A stretch of DNA of 64,000 nt from NCBI GenBank assembly GCA_964634465.1, contig CAZWLY010000002.1, positions 310,001-374,000 on the forward strand, given 5' to 3'. Shown here piece after piece: positions 1 through 8,289 of the stretch. The position numbers and the translations under genes were made by a program. The notes beneath the pieces are model-generated. The model made no database searches. It worked only from the letters and a program-made list of their open reading frames with translations, and was not told the DNA's origin. The first letter of the stretch is position 1; each line of letters starts with the position of its first letter. This DNA comes from CAZWLY01 sp964634465. GTDB lineage: Bacteria > Desulfobacterota > Desulfarculia > G963662305.

Positions 1-1072
1 GGGGAGCGACCCTGACCGAGTCGCCCCGGACGCTGACAAAGACCCGGCCTTCGGCCAGGCGACTCAGCAGGTCGGCCGGCAGGCCCTGGGGGAAGCGCAG
101 GCCCAGGATGTGTGGCGCCCTGAGCGACTCGTCCAGCACCTCCAGCCCCAACGACTCGGCCCGGGCGGAGATGTCGGCCGTCATCCGGCCCAGCGTGGCC
201 GCGATGTCGGGCGGGCCCCAATCGAGAATCTGTTCCAGGCCGGCCACGGCGGCCGGGGTCAGGAAAAAGCTCGATCGCTCGCCGAAGTCGAACCGGCGCG
301 CGCCAGGGGCGTACTCGTCCCGATAATCGACCAAGCCGGCGAAATCCTCGGCCCCGGCCCGGTTGATCCAGTTCTCCTCCAGGGGGCGGCCGGTCTGCCA
401 CCGGGGGGCGACGTAGAGGAAGCCGAAGCCGTAGGGGCCCAGCAGCCACTTGTAGGTCGCGGCGATCAGGAAATCGGGCTGGATCTCGGCCACGGACAGG
501 GGCGTCACGCCCAGCGACTGGGTGACGTCGATCACCAGGGCCGCGCCGCGCCGCCGGCACTTTTCGCCGACCCGAACCAGATCGACCAGGCCGCCGTCGG
601 TCCAGTGATAGTTGGGCAGGGCGACCACGGCGGTGTCGTCGTCGATGGCGTCGAGCACGGCCGGGGTCCACTCGCCGTCGCTTGGCCGGGCCACGGTCTC
701 GGTTTCGGCCCCGACCCGTTGGGCCAGGCTGCGCCAAGGGTAGACGTTGGACGGGAACTGATCTTCCAAAAGGACGATCTTCTGGCCGGCCCTGACCGGC
801 AGGTTGGCCGCGGCCGTGGAAATTCCGTAGGAGGCCGAGGGGGTGACAGCCACATCGTCCGGCTCGGCGTCGATGAGTCGGCCGAAGAGCCGTCGGGCCT
901 CTTCGGTGGCGGTGAAGAAGTCGGCGGCGGTGATGCTCCAGGGGGCCAGCTTGCCCTTGACGGCCCGCTCGGTCGCCCGGGCGGCCGACTTGAGGAGCGG
1001 CGACATGTAGGCGCAGTTAAGATAAGCGATATCGCCTGGAATTTCAAAGAGTTCACGCTGGCAGGGAATCAT
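1..1072 (-). CDS. Class V aminotransferase (3' end beyond window)
   Basis: PLP-dependent class V aminotransferase, related to cysteine desulfurases and kynureninases. Read on the minus strand from ATG at 1072, the frame is open for 357 codons to the window edge. It starts MIPCQRELFEIPGDIAYLN, has the phosphate-cup stretch TPSASYGIS near residue 80, an aspartate in VIDVTQSLG, and the PLP-lysine motif ATYKWLLGPYG near residue 200. The last visible residues (VFVSVRGDSVRVAP) resemble the normal C-terminus of the family, so little is missing. A GGAGG lies just upstream of this ATG. An ATG at 1076 is out of frame. It follows the ChlI-like gene by 77 bp on the same strand and may share its transcript. 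The substrate cannot be read from the sequence. Confidence 0.85.
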   Translation of the reverse strand, partial: MIPCQRELFEIPGDIAYLNCAYMSPLLKSAARATERAVKGKLAPWSITAADFFTATEEARRLFGRLIDAEPDDVAVTPSASYGISTAAANLPVRAGQKIVLLEDQFPSNVYPWRSLAQRVGAETETVARPSDGEWTPAVLDAIDDDTAVVALPNYHWTDGGLVDLVRVGEKCRRRGAALVIDVTQSLGVTPLSVAEIQPDFLIAATYKWLLGPYGFGFLYVAPRWQTGRPLEENWINRAGAEDFAGLVDYRDEYAPGARRFDFGERSSFFLTPAAVAGLEQILDWGPPDIAATLGRMTADISARAESLGLEVLDESLRAPHILGLRFPQGLPADLLSRLAEGRVFVSVRGDSVRVAP

Positions 1073-1149
1073 TCATCCTCCCCGTAACCATCAGAAAAGC
1101 CGCCCTTAGTCCGCGAGCTGTTTACCCAAAGGCTTCAACTTCCGCCCCG

Positions 1150-2172
1150 CTATTCTCGCCCCATCAGCTCGTCGATGTCGAAGACCATCTCTTCGAAGGG
1201 CTTGCGCTTGATCCGGTGAGGCAAGGTCAGCCGGGCGGCGGTCAAGAGGTCGTCGGTCGTTATCTCCTGCCGGCCCTCGAAGGCGGCCAGGGCCCGGGCG
1301 GTCTTGACCATGGTCAGGTCGGCCCGGTGGCCGTCGGTGCCCACGCTGAGGGTTATCCTGACCGCCTCGTCCAGGACGGCGTCGTCGATCTCGACCCGGT
1401 TCAAGAGCCGCCCGGCCCGAACCATCCTCTCGGTCAGCTCCCGGCCCTGATCGAGCCACTTCCGGGCGAAGGACGCCGGGTCGGCCTCGAATTCGAGCCG
1501 CCGCTTGACCACCTCGGCCCGCTGGGCCGGGTCGTCGATGCCTTCCACCAACACGCACAGCCCGAAGCGGTCCAAGAGTTGGGGGCGAAGCTCGCCCTCC
1601 TCCGGGTTCATGGTCCCGACCAGCGTGAAGCGGGCCGGATGGGTGTAGGAGATGGACTCCCGCTCGACGGAGTTGACGCCCATGGCCGCCGAATCGAGAA
1701 GGATATCGACCAGATGGTCATCCAGGAGGTTGACCTCGTCCACGTAGAGAATGTTGCGGTTGGCCGCAGCCAGAAGCCCCGGCGAGAAGCTCTTCCGGCC
1801 GGTTTTGATCGCCGCCTCCAGGTCCAAGGCCCCCAACACCCGGTCTTCGGTCGCCCCGACCGGCAGCTCGACCACCTTGACCCTGGCCTTGGCCGATGGA
1901 ACTTTTTCGCCGGCCCGCCACTTGGCCCGGCAGTCGGGGCACAGGTCGGCCTTGGGGTCGGGCGGGCAATTGAACGGGCAGCCGGCGGCGACCTCGTACT
2001 CGGGCAGCAGTTCGGCCAGGCCGCGCACGGCGGTTGATTTGGCCGTGCCCTTTTCACCGCGAATGAGCACCCCGGACAGGGTCGGGTCGATGACGTTCAA
2101 GATCAGGGCCAGCTTCATCTGCTCCTGGCCGACCAAGGCGACAAAAGGGTAGGCTATGGGGGCGTCGTTCAT
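1150..2172 (-). CDS. Magnesium-chelatase subunit I-like AAA+ ATPase
   Basis: AAA+ ATPase of the ChlI/BchI family (340 aa, normal length), the motor subunit of metal chelatases that insert Mg2+ or Co2+ into tetrapyrroles. Visible are Walker A GEKGTAKST near residue 39, the family's cysteine cluster (CPFNCPPDPKADLCPDC) near 65-81, Walker B ILYVDEVNLL, and the sensor stretch GTMNPEEGELRPQLLDRFG. Its start overlaps the stop of the ChlD-like gene by 4 bp (ATGA), so the two are translationally coupled. No large CobN/ChlH catalytic subunit lies in the window, so whether this pair works in cobalt, magnesium or another chelation, or in an unrelated AAA-VWA task, is open. Confidence 0.9.
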   Translation of the reverse strand: MNDAPIAYPFVALVGQEQMKLALILNVIDPTLSGVLIRGEKGTAKSTAVRGLAELLPEYEVAAGCPFNCPPDPKADLCPDCRAKWRAGEKVPSAKARVKVVELPVGATEDRVLGALDLEAAIKTGRKSFSPGLLAAANRNILYVDEVNLLDDHLVDILLDSAAMGVNSVERESISYTHPARFTLVGTMNPEEGELRPQLLDRFGLCVLVEGIDDPAQRAEVVKRRLEFEADPASFARKWLDQGRELTERMVRAGRLLNRVEIDDAVLDEAVRITLSVGTDGHRADLTMVKTARALAAFEGRQEITTDDLLTAARLTLPHRIKRKPFEEMVFDIDELMGRE

Positions 2173-4067
2173 CTCTTGGCTCTCGTATTGGCCCGCTCCC
2201 GAACCAGCCTGACCAGGCCCTCGGCCCGGAGCTGGTCCAGCTTGACGTAGCCGGCGTTGAGGCGCTCGGCCAGACGGCGGTTGACGTTACGGCTCATCCA
2301 GTGACTCCAGTCGGTGTCCACCACCAGGTAGCTCAGCCCCGGCCGCCGGAGGCGTCCGGCCAAGTCGAGCACCTCCTCCCAGGGGTCGGCGTCGGGAGCG
2401 AGGGTGACGTTGGGCTTGCCGTCGGTCAGCAGCACGACCAGCGGGTCCAACTTGGGGTCGCGGGTCAACTCCCGGCTGACGACCTCGAAGGCCCTCATCA
2501 GGCCTTCGGCCAGGGGCGTCTTACCGCCGGTCGGCAACTCCTCCAGGCAGCGTTGAGCCAGCTCGACCGAATTGGTCGGCGGCAAAAGCACCTCGGCCCC
2601 CTGCCCCCGGAAGGCGACCATGCCCACCCGATCGCGCTTCTGGTAGGCCTCGGCCAAGAGCGACAGGATGGCCGCCTTGGCCTCCTGCATCCGAAGCAGC
2701 GAGCCCATGGAGCCGGAGCCGTCCACGACGAAGAGGACCAGCCGGCCGGTGGACTTGACCTTGACCTTCTCCCTGATGTCCGAGGAACGGACGGCCAGAC
2801 TGAGGCCGCCCTTGTCCCGCTTCTTCTGGTTGGGCGCGGCGGCCCGCAAGGTGGCGTCCAGGGCGACTTCCCGGCCCAGACGCTCCATGGAGGCCCGGAC
2901 GTAGCGGCCCGAGCCGTCGCTGGTCTCGCGTTTCAAGCTCCGGCCCGAGCTCTTGAGCCAGCCGCCGCGGCGGGCCGGGTCGATGGTCGCCAGCTTGAAC
3001 GGGGCGTTGGCGGCATGGATCCGTTCCACGCTCCACTTCTCGCCCTCTCCGGCCTGACCGACCCGGCGCTCCGGGCCCTTGACCGGCGCTTCGACCGCCC
3101 GGGGAACGTCCGTGGAGACGGCCATGGGCTTTGTTTCGCTCGGCGCGACCTCGACCCGCTGCCGGGGCGAGACCCGAACCCGACGCCGGTGTGAAAGCGC
3201 CGCCTCGGCCACCTCGAAGACGTCCGAGGCCGCGACCGAATCCCGGCCCTGCCAGGCCGCCCAGGCCCGGGCCGCCTTGACCAGAGCCAGCTCGGCCCGC
3301 TGGCCCGAGGCGGCCGCCTCTTCGGCCAGGCGGCCGGCCAGCTCGTAGACGTCGTCGCCGAGTGGGATCGAACCCAATCTCTGGCGGGCCTCGGCCAGCC
3401 GCTCGGAGAGCTGCCGCTCGGCCTTCTCCCAAGCGGCGACGAACTCGGCCGGGGCCGACTCGAAGGCCAGCCGGCGGCGGATCAACTCCTTGCGGTCGAC
3501 CGGGTCGGGCTCGGCCGACACGGACGCCGTCAGGCCGAAGCGGTCCAGAAGCTGGGGCGAGATCGACCCCTCCTCCGGGTTCATGGTCCCGATCAAGAGA
3601 AAACGGCTGGGATAACCGAAGGACAGTCCCTCGCGCTCCACCCTGACGTAGCCCGAGGCGGCCGCGTCCAGGATCAGGGCGGCCAGGTGCTCGTCCAACA
3701 GGTTGATCTCGTCGATGTAGAGGATGCCGTTATCGGCTCTGGCCAGAAGTCCCTTCTCCGGCCTGAGGCGGCCGGTAACCAGGGCCGATTCGAAATCCAG
3801 GCTGCCCACCACCCGGTCCTCGGTCGCACCCAAGGGGAGAGTGACCAACGACCGGCCGTCGGGCCAGAGCCGGGCCAACCCCCTGGCCGCGGTGGACTTG
3901 GCCGTGCCCCGCTCACCCAGAATCAGCACCCCGCCCAGGCTGGGATCGATCGAGGCCAGGAGCAGGACCCGCTTCATCTCGGCCTGACCGACCAGGGCCG
4001 AGAAGGGATAGAGCCAGCCGTTCTCCGGGCTGGGAGATATATCTTTAGCCACCGATTGATGGTGCAT
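2169..4067 (-). CDS. Magnesium-chelatase subunit D-like AAA+/VWA protein
   Basis: 632-aa partner of the ChlI-like ATPase. The N-terminal AAA+ domain (about residues 18-300) keeps an intact Walker A (GERGTAKST) and Walker B (ILYIDEINLL); in many true ChlD/BchD proteins these are degenerate. A basic, proline-containing linker follows. The C-terminal von Willebrand A domain has a complete MIDAS motif, DGSGSMGS, and a later LTDGKPN. The ATG at 4067 overlaps a TATAAT sequence and has no clear ribosome-binding site, so a GTG at 4052 (residue 6) is an alternative start. It is first in an apparent operon with the ChlI-like ATPase and perhaps the class V aminotransferase. Confidence 0.85.
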   Translation of the reverse strand: MHHQSVAKDISPSPENGWLYPFSALVGQAEMKRVLLLASIDPSLGGVLILGERGTAKSTAARGLARLWPDGRSLVTLPLGATEDRVVGSLDFESALVTGRLRPEKGLLARADNGILYIDEINLLDEHLAALILDAAASGYVRVEREGLSFGYPSRFLLIGTMNPEEGSISPQLLDRFGLTASVSAEPDPVDRKELIRRRLAFESAPAEFVAAWEKAERQLSERLAEARQRLGSIPLGDDVYELAGRLAEEAAASGQRAELALVKAARAWAAWQGRDSVAASDVFEVAEAALSHRRRVRVSPRQRVEVAPSETKPMAVSTDVPRAVEAPVKGPERRVGQAGEGEKWSVERIHAANAPFKLATIDPARRGGWLKSSGRSLKRETSDGSGRYVRASMERLGREVALDATLRAAAPNQKKRDKGGLSLAVRSSDIREKVKVKSTGRLVLFVVDGSGSMGSLLRMQEAKAAILSLLAEAYQKRDRVGMVAFRGQGAEVLLPPTNSVELAQRCLEELPTGGKTPLAEGLMRAFEVVSRELTRDPKLDPLVVLLTDGKPNVTLAPDADPWEEVLDLAGRLRRPGLSYLVVDTDWSHWMSRNVNRRLAERLNAGYVKLDQLRAEGLVRLVRERANTRAKR

Positions 4068-4083
4068 TATAAGTAATTACTTA
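4066..4083 (-). promoter_or_regulatory. Palindrome and -10-like element before the ChlD-like gene
   Basis: A perfect 14-bp palindrome TAAGTAATTACTTA (4070-4083) sits 2 bp upstream of the annotated ATG, where a ribosome-binding site would normally be. On the minus strand it runs into TATAAT (4071-4066). It could be an operator or a promoter -10. No matching -35 is visible, so the promoter reading is weak. Confidence 0.3.
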
Positions 4084-4319
4084 CTCTTTACTCGATCTTC
4101 TGCGCCTTATCGCTCCAAGGGGCCAGACTATAACACATTTCCGGTTCGATCACATGCCTTTGTCCCTCTGGAGCGTCGGGAGAAGGATAGAAGCGAATCC
4201 GGGAGAACTCCTGGTTTTTGGGGATCGCCGGCGCCAGGGACCAGACCGCAACCGGCCCCGGGAAAACAGGCCTCCGACCGGCCCGCGCCGTCAGGCCGGC
4301 CGGCGGCCGTTGTTGGGGC

Positions 4320-5324
4320 TCAATCGTTGTTGGCGGGCCATTGGGTGCTTTGGCCGCCGCCGCTCCAGCCGCTGTCCTGGCCGCCAGTCCAACCGCCGCT
4401 ATCCTGGTCGCCGCTGATCGGGGGCTGGTCCTGGCCGCCGGTCCAGCCCGAATCTTGATTTTCGCTGAACGGCGCCGTGTCGCGCAGAGCGCAATTGAGA
4501 TCCAGCCACTGGTTCTCGGCCGTCCTGGCCTGTCTGATCCGGCCGTCGCCGCAATGATAGCCGACCACCAGCTCCTTGGCCCGGCCGGGAGCCGGGTCGC
4601 CGACCAGGTCGTTGCTGGCCAGCACCGAGCAGGATTGCTGGCCCTGGCACTTGGTCCGCAAAGCGTTGAGCGCGTCGCGCCAGACATCGCCCGTGCCGTA
4701 CTTGGCCCAGACGATGGTCAGCCCGCCTCCCGGCAGGGGCGGCGGCGGGGCGCAGTTGAGGTTCAGCCACTGGTTCTCTTCGATCTCGACCGTCCGCCGG
4801 CCGCCGGAGCCGCACTGGTAGGTCACGGTCAGCGTCTTCGACCGGCCGGGAAAGGGGTCGCCGGCCAGCCGGTTGCTGGCCTGAACCGAGCAGGACTGGT
4901 TGCCTTCACACAGGGCGGCCACCTGGCGGGTGACGTCGAAGCCGCGCCCTCCGGCCCCGTAGCTGGCCTGGATGATGTGCAGCCCGGCGACTTGCCCGGC
5001 CGGCGGGGCGCAATTCAGATTGAGGTAGCTCCCCTCCTGGCCGCGAACCCTGATCGTCCGGCCGTCCGGACACTCGAAGGTCACCACCAGGTCCTTGACC
5101 CGACCGGGGGCCGGATCGCCGACGATGTCGTTCGAGGCCTTGATCAGACAACTGTCGGTGCCGTCGCAGCGCTTCTGAAGTTTGGTCGTGCAGTCCCACC
5201 ACACGCCTCCGGCCCCGTACTCGGCCTTGACGACGTGGATGCCGCCGGCCCAGACCGCGCCGGCCAGGACCATGATCGCCAACGCGGCGATGAGAGTGAC
5301 GACGACCAGCTTTCTCAGCCTCAT
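4320..5324 (-). CDS. Exported protein with three SUEL-lectin-like repeats
   Basis: 334-aa secreted protein. A signal peptide occupies residues 1-26 (basic start, hydrophobic core, ending AGAVWA). Three repeats of about 78 residues follow (29-106, 115-192, 202-280). Each has the pattern A.YG, then CxGxxSC, xASNxxxGDPxPG, K/R-x-L-x-V, and ends in LNLNC or LDLNC. This matches the cysteine and GDP spacing of galactose/rhamnose-binding SUEL-type lectins, so sugar binding outside the cell is a reasonable inference. The C-terminal 50 residues are a Gly/Ser/Asp/Gln-rich tail with SGWTGGQD-type repeats. The start has a good GGGAGG ribosome site. No neighbour shares its transcript. Confidence 0.6.
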   Translation of the reverse strand: MRLRKLVVVTLIAALAIMVLAGAVWAGGIHVVKAEYGAGGVWWDCTTKLQKRCDGTDSCLIKASNDIVGDPAPGRVKDLVVTFECPDGRTIRVRGQEGSYLNLNCAPPAGQVAGLHIIQASYGAGGRGFDVTRQVAALCEGNQSCSVQASNRLAGDPFPGRSKTLTVTYQCGSGGRRTVEIEENQWLNLNCAPPPPLPGGGLTIVWAKYGTGDVWRDALNALRTKCQGQQSCSVLASNDLVGDPAPGRAKELVVGYHCGDGRIRQARTAENQWLDLNCALRDTAPFSENQDSGWTGGQDQPPISGDQDSGGWTGGQDSGWSGGGQSTQWPANND

Positions 5325-5617
5325 GCTTTTATCCTCCCTGCCCCGTCTCGCGGAGCGGTTCGCGTCCGGACCGATTTATCGGCGAGTGGTGCGATTAACC
5401 GAATTCACGGCGGATCGCCCCTTAATCATGCCAAACCTTGAAAACGACGGCAATAGCCTTGCTCGGCGGCCGGACCTGCCTGTCGGGCCGCTGTCGGCGC
5501 CGGCCGACCGCGCCCTCCCCGATCCGGCCGCCCCGAACCGAGCGCGACCCCGCGAGAGCTTGCCCCGACTACGGATTTGTGTTAGTGAAAAGGTAAACTT
5601 AGCCACGGGGGTGCACC

Positions 5618-6424
5618 ATGGTTAGACGACCGGCGGTGGCGGGCATGTTCTACCCGGAAAATCCCGACGTTTTGGCCAAGACCATCGACGACCTGTGGCC
5701 CGGCCCGGACCTGCCCCGGACGCCGGCCAAGGCCGTGGTCTCCCCCCATGCCGGCTACATCTACTCCGGCCGGGTGGCGGCCAAGACCATCGCCCGGGTC
5801 GAGGTGCCGGACCGGGTCATCATCCTCGGCCCCAACCATCGCGGCCTGGGCGCGCCGGCGGCGGTCATGGCCCGGGGGAGCTGGTTGATGCCCGACGGAG
5901 AGGTCGAGATCGACGAGGTCCTGGCCGACTCCCTCCTGGCCAAGAGCGAGGTCCTGACCGACGACCATCTGGCCCACGCCCAGGAACACTCCCTGGAGGT
6001 CCAGGTGCCGTTTCTGAGAAGGGCCAACCCGGACTTCAAGCTGGTCCCCATCTGCCTGGCCAGGTCGGATCTCGAAGCCTGCCGGGATATCGGCCGGGCC
6101 ATGGCCCAGGCCATCGACGAGGCCGAGGGACCGGTGCTGATTCTCGCCTCGACCGACATGACCCACTACGAGCCCCAGGAGACGGCCCGACTCAAGGACA
6201 CGGCGGCCATCGAGCGCATCATCGACCTCGACCCCGAGGGCCTCTACAACACCGTCACCAGCCAGGGCATCACCATGTGCGGCGTCATCCCCACCGTGTG
6301 CGCGCTTTACGCGGCCCAGGCGCTGGGCGCGGTCGGAGGCGAGCTGGTCCAGTACACCACCTCGGGCGAAATGACCAAAGATTTCAGCCAAGTGGTCGGC
6401 TACGCCGGTCTGATAATCGACTGA
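5618..6424 (+). CDS. MEMO-family protein (AmmeMemoRadiSam system protein B type)
   Basis: 268 aa, the normal length for MEMO1/AmmeMemoRadiSam protein B. Family landmarks are present: RPAVAGMFYP at the N-terminus, SPHAGYIYSG near residue 44, ILGPNHRG, AQEHSLEVQVPFL, STDMTHYE and MCGVIPT. The conserved histidines and cysteine form the metal site in this fold. In bacteria this protein is usually encoded with an AMMECR1 protein and a radical SAM enzyme. Neither is next to it here, so its partners are elsewhere or absent. It is transcribed away from the lectin-like gene; the 293-bp gap between them (5325-5617) holds no recognisable gene. Confidence 0.9.
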   Translation: MVRRPAVAGMFYPENPDVLAKTIDDLWPGPDLPRTPAKAVVSPHAGYIYSGRVAAKTIARVEVPDRVIILGPNHRGLGAPAAVMARGSWLMPDGEVEIDEVLADSLLAKSEVLTDDHLAHAQEHSLEVQVPFLRRANPDFKLVPICLARSDLEACRDIGRAMAQAIDEAEGPVLILASTDMTHYEPQETARLKDTAAIERIIDLDPEGLYNTVTSQGITMCGVIPTVCALYAAQALGAVGGELVQYTTSGEMTKDFSQVVGYAGLIID

Positions 6425-6590
6425 CGCCGCCAGGCCTGGTCGGCTTCGGCGGCCACGGGGCGACACTCGGCGGCGAACCCGCCTCCAGCCCCTTCCGGCC
6501 GAGGCCCCAACCACAGCCGATGCGGCTTGACATTTTTTTGCGAGACATTGCCGCTGCGGCGCAAGATGGAAAAAGGAGACGAGTCCGACG

Positions 6591-8027
6591 ATGAACCCCG
6601 ACAACGTAGTCACCCGCTTTCCGCCCTCCCCCACCGGCGATCTCCACCTGGGCGGGGCGCGGACCGCCCTGTTCAACTGGCTGCTGGCCCGCCGCCACGG
6701 CGGCAAGTTCGTCTTGAGGATCGAGGACACCGACCGCGAGCGTTCCAGCGACGAGGCCACCCAAGGCATTCTGGAGGCCATGGAGTGGCTTGGCCTGGAT
6801 TGGGACGAGGGTCCCTACTTCCAGACCCGGCGTCTGGACATCTACCGGGCCGAGATCGACCGGCTGCTCAGCGAGGGCAAGGCCTACTGGTGCCACTGCT
6901 CGCCCGAGACGCTCAAGGCCAAGCGCGAGGCGGCGCTGGCGGCCAAAAAGAAGCCCAACTACGACCGCACCTGCCGGGACAAGGGCCTGGGCCCAGCCGA
7001 GGGGGCGGTGGTCAGGCTGAAGATACCGATCGACGGCGCGACGACCTACAACGACCTGATAATGGGCCCGATCCGGATCGAGAACCAGGAGATGGACGAT
7101 CTGGTCATCCTCCGCTCCGACGGCTGGCCGACCTATCACCTGGCCTGCGTCGTCGATGACGTGACCATGGGCGTCACCCACGTCATCCGCGGCCAGGACC
7201 ATGTCAACAACACGCCGCGGCAGATCTTGATCTATCAAGCCCTGGGAGCCGAACTGCCCCGCTTCGGCCACGTGCCCATGATCCACGGCCAAGACGGGGC
7301 CAAACTCTCCAAGCGCCACGGCGCGACCAACGTCATGGCCTACAAGGAGATGGGCGTCCTACCCGAGGCGCTCTTGAACTACCTGGTCCGCCTGGGCTGG
7401 TCCCACGGCGACGAGGAGATATTCAGCCGCGAGGAGATGATCGCCAAGTTCGACGTGGCCAACATCGGCCGCTCGGCCGGCGTGTTCAACATGGAGAAGC
7501 TGTTGTGGCTCAACCAGCACTACCTCATGGCGGCCGACAACGACCGCCTGGCCGGGCTGAGCCTGCCCTTCTTCGAGGCTCAGGGAATTTCGCCGGATCG
7601 GGCCAAGGTCGAATCGATCCTCGACCTGTTCAAGCCCCGAGCCAAGACGCTGGTCGAATTGGCCGAGCAGGCGGCCTTCATCTTCGTCGCGCCCACGGAG
7701 TATGAACCCAAGGGCGTCAGAAAGCAGTTCACGCCCCAGGCGGCCGAAATGCTGGAGCGACTGGCCGAGCGCCTGCAAGACAACCCGTTCACCGAGCCGG
7801 CCCTGGACGAGTCGATCCGGGCCTTCGCCGGAGAGTTGGGCGTCGGGCTGGGCAAAGTCGCCCAACCGCTGAGGCTGGCCCTGACCGGCCGAACCGCTTC
7901 GCCGGGCATCTTCGAGATCATGGCCGCCCTGGGCAAGGACGAGACTCTGGCCCGCATCGCCGCCGCCCGGCGCTACATCGACTCGCTGGGGGAAAAAGAG
8001 CTTGACAAGCCCGGCGGCCAAAGTTAA
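6591..8027 (+). CDS. gltX: Glutamate--tRNA ligase
   Basis: Class I aminoacyl-tRNA synthetase that charges tRNA with glutamate (478 aa, typical length). The HIGH-type signature is PPSPTGDLHLGG (near residue 10) and the KMSKS-type signature is KLSKRHG (near 240). The C-terminal half is the helical anticodon-binding domain. The start is supported by AAAAGGAG 12 bp upstream. tRNA-Gln begins 16 bp after the stop, with no terminator between, so this gene and the two tRNAs are probably one transcript. The pairing would suit a non-discriminating enzyme that glutamylates both tRNAs, but discrimination cannot be read from the sequence alone. Confidence 0.97.
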   Translation: MNPDNVVTRFPPSPTGDLHLGGARTALFNWLLARRHGGKFVLRIEDTDRERSSDEATQGILEAMEWLGLDWDEGPYFQTRRLDIYRAEIDRLLSEGKAYWCHCSPETLKAKREAALAAKKKPNYDRTCRDKGLGPAEGAVVRLKIPIDGATTYNDLIMGPIRIENQEMDDLVILRSDGWPTYHLACVVDDVTMGVTHVIRGQDHVNNTPRQILIYQALGAELPRFGHVPMIHGQDGAKLSKRHGATNVMAYKEMGVLPEALLNYLVRLGWSHGDEEIFSREEMIAKFDVANIGRSAGVFNMEKLLWLNQHYLMAADNDRLAGLSLPFFEAQGISPDRAKVESILDLFKPRAKTLVELAEQAAFIFVAPTEYEPKGVRKQFTPQAAEMLERLAERLQDNPFTEPALDESIRAFAGELGVGLGKVAQPLRLALTGRTASPGIFEIMAALGKDETLARIAAARRYIDSLGEKELDKPGGQS

Positions 8028-8042
8028 ATAGGTCCCGATAGT

Positions 8043-8116
8043 TGGGGGATCGTCTAGTGGCAGGACGGATGGCTCTGGACCATCAAGCCGAGGTTCGAAT
8101 CCTCGTCCCCCAGCCA
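8043..8116 (+). tRNA. tRNA-Gln (anticodon CUG)
   Basis: Full cloverleaf of 74 nt with encoded CCA. The acceptor TGGGGGA pairs with TCCCCCA. The anticodon stem GATGG/CCATC encloses CTCTGGA, giving CUG. The T-loop is TTCGAAT. Confidence 0.95.
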
Positions 8117-8122
8117 AATTGC

Positions 8123-8198
8123 GGTCCCATCGTCTAGTGGTCTAGGATACCGGCCTCTCACGCCGGAGACACGGGTTCGAACCCCGTTGGGACTGCCA
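8123..8198 (+). tRNA. tRNA-Glu (anticodon CUC), prophage integration target
   Basis: Full cloverleaf of 76 nt with encoded CCA. The acceptor GGTCCCA pairs with TGGGACT (first pair G-U). The anticodon stem CCGGC/GCCGG encloses CTCTCAC, giving CUC. Everything from position 8150 to the 3' end belongs to the 56-bp repeat also found at 52339. The anticodon arm, T arm and 3' end are therefore re-supplied by the phage and the tRNA stays functional. Confidence 0.95.
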
Positions 8199-8205
8199 AG
8201 TAATT
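8150..8205 (+). repeat. attL core (56-bp direct repeat)
   Basis: Identical to 52339-52394. It covers the tRNA-Glu anticodon stem through the CCA plus seven further bases (AGTAATT). Confidence 0.95.
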
Positions 8206-8244
8206 ACAGCGGGTTAGCTTGATTAAGTTGATCCGCTAACAGAG

Positions 8245-8269
8245 GCGGAAACGGTTCGCGGAAACGGTT
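8245..8269 (+). repeat. Left arm-type integrase sites (two 12-mers)
   Basis: GCGGAAACGGTT occurs at 8245-8256 and 8258-8269, 40 bp inside attL. The same tandem 12-mer lies just inside attR (52239-52262). Paired direct repeats at both ends of a tyrosine-integrase prophage are expected of arm-type binding sites. Confidence 0.7.
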
Positions 8270-8289
8270 TTGCTCCACAACCGCCTCAT

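Noticed and set aside
110..1087. Long plus-strand frame opposite the class V aminotransferase
   Set aside because: It is a Gly/Arg/Val-rich shadow of a real minus-strand gene with PLP-lysine motif; high GC keeps the opposite frame open.
4068..4319. Cobalamin or other riboswitch upstream of the chelatase-like genes
   Set aside because: I could not find the conserved B12-box or another riboswitch core in these 252 bases.
6527..6590. Strong promoter before gltX
   Set aside because: TTGACA is present in GGCTTGACATTTTTTT, but no acceptable -10 follows at the right distance.
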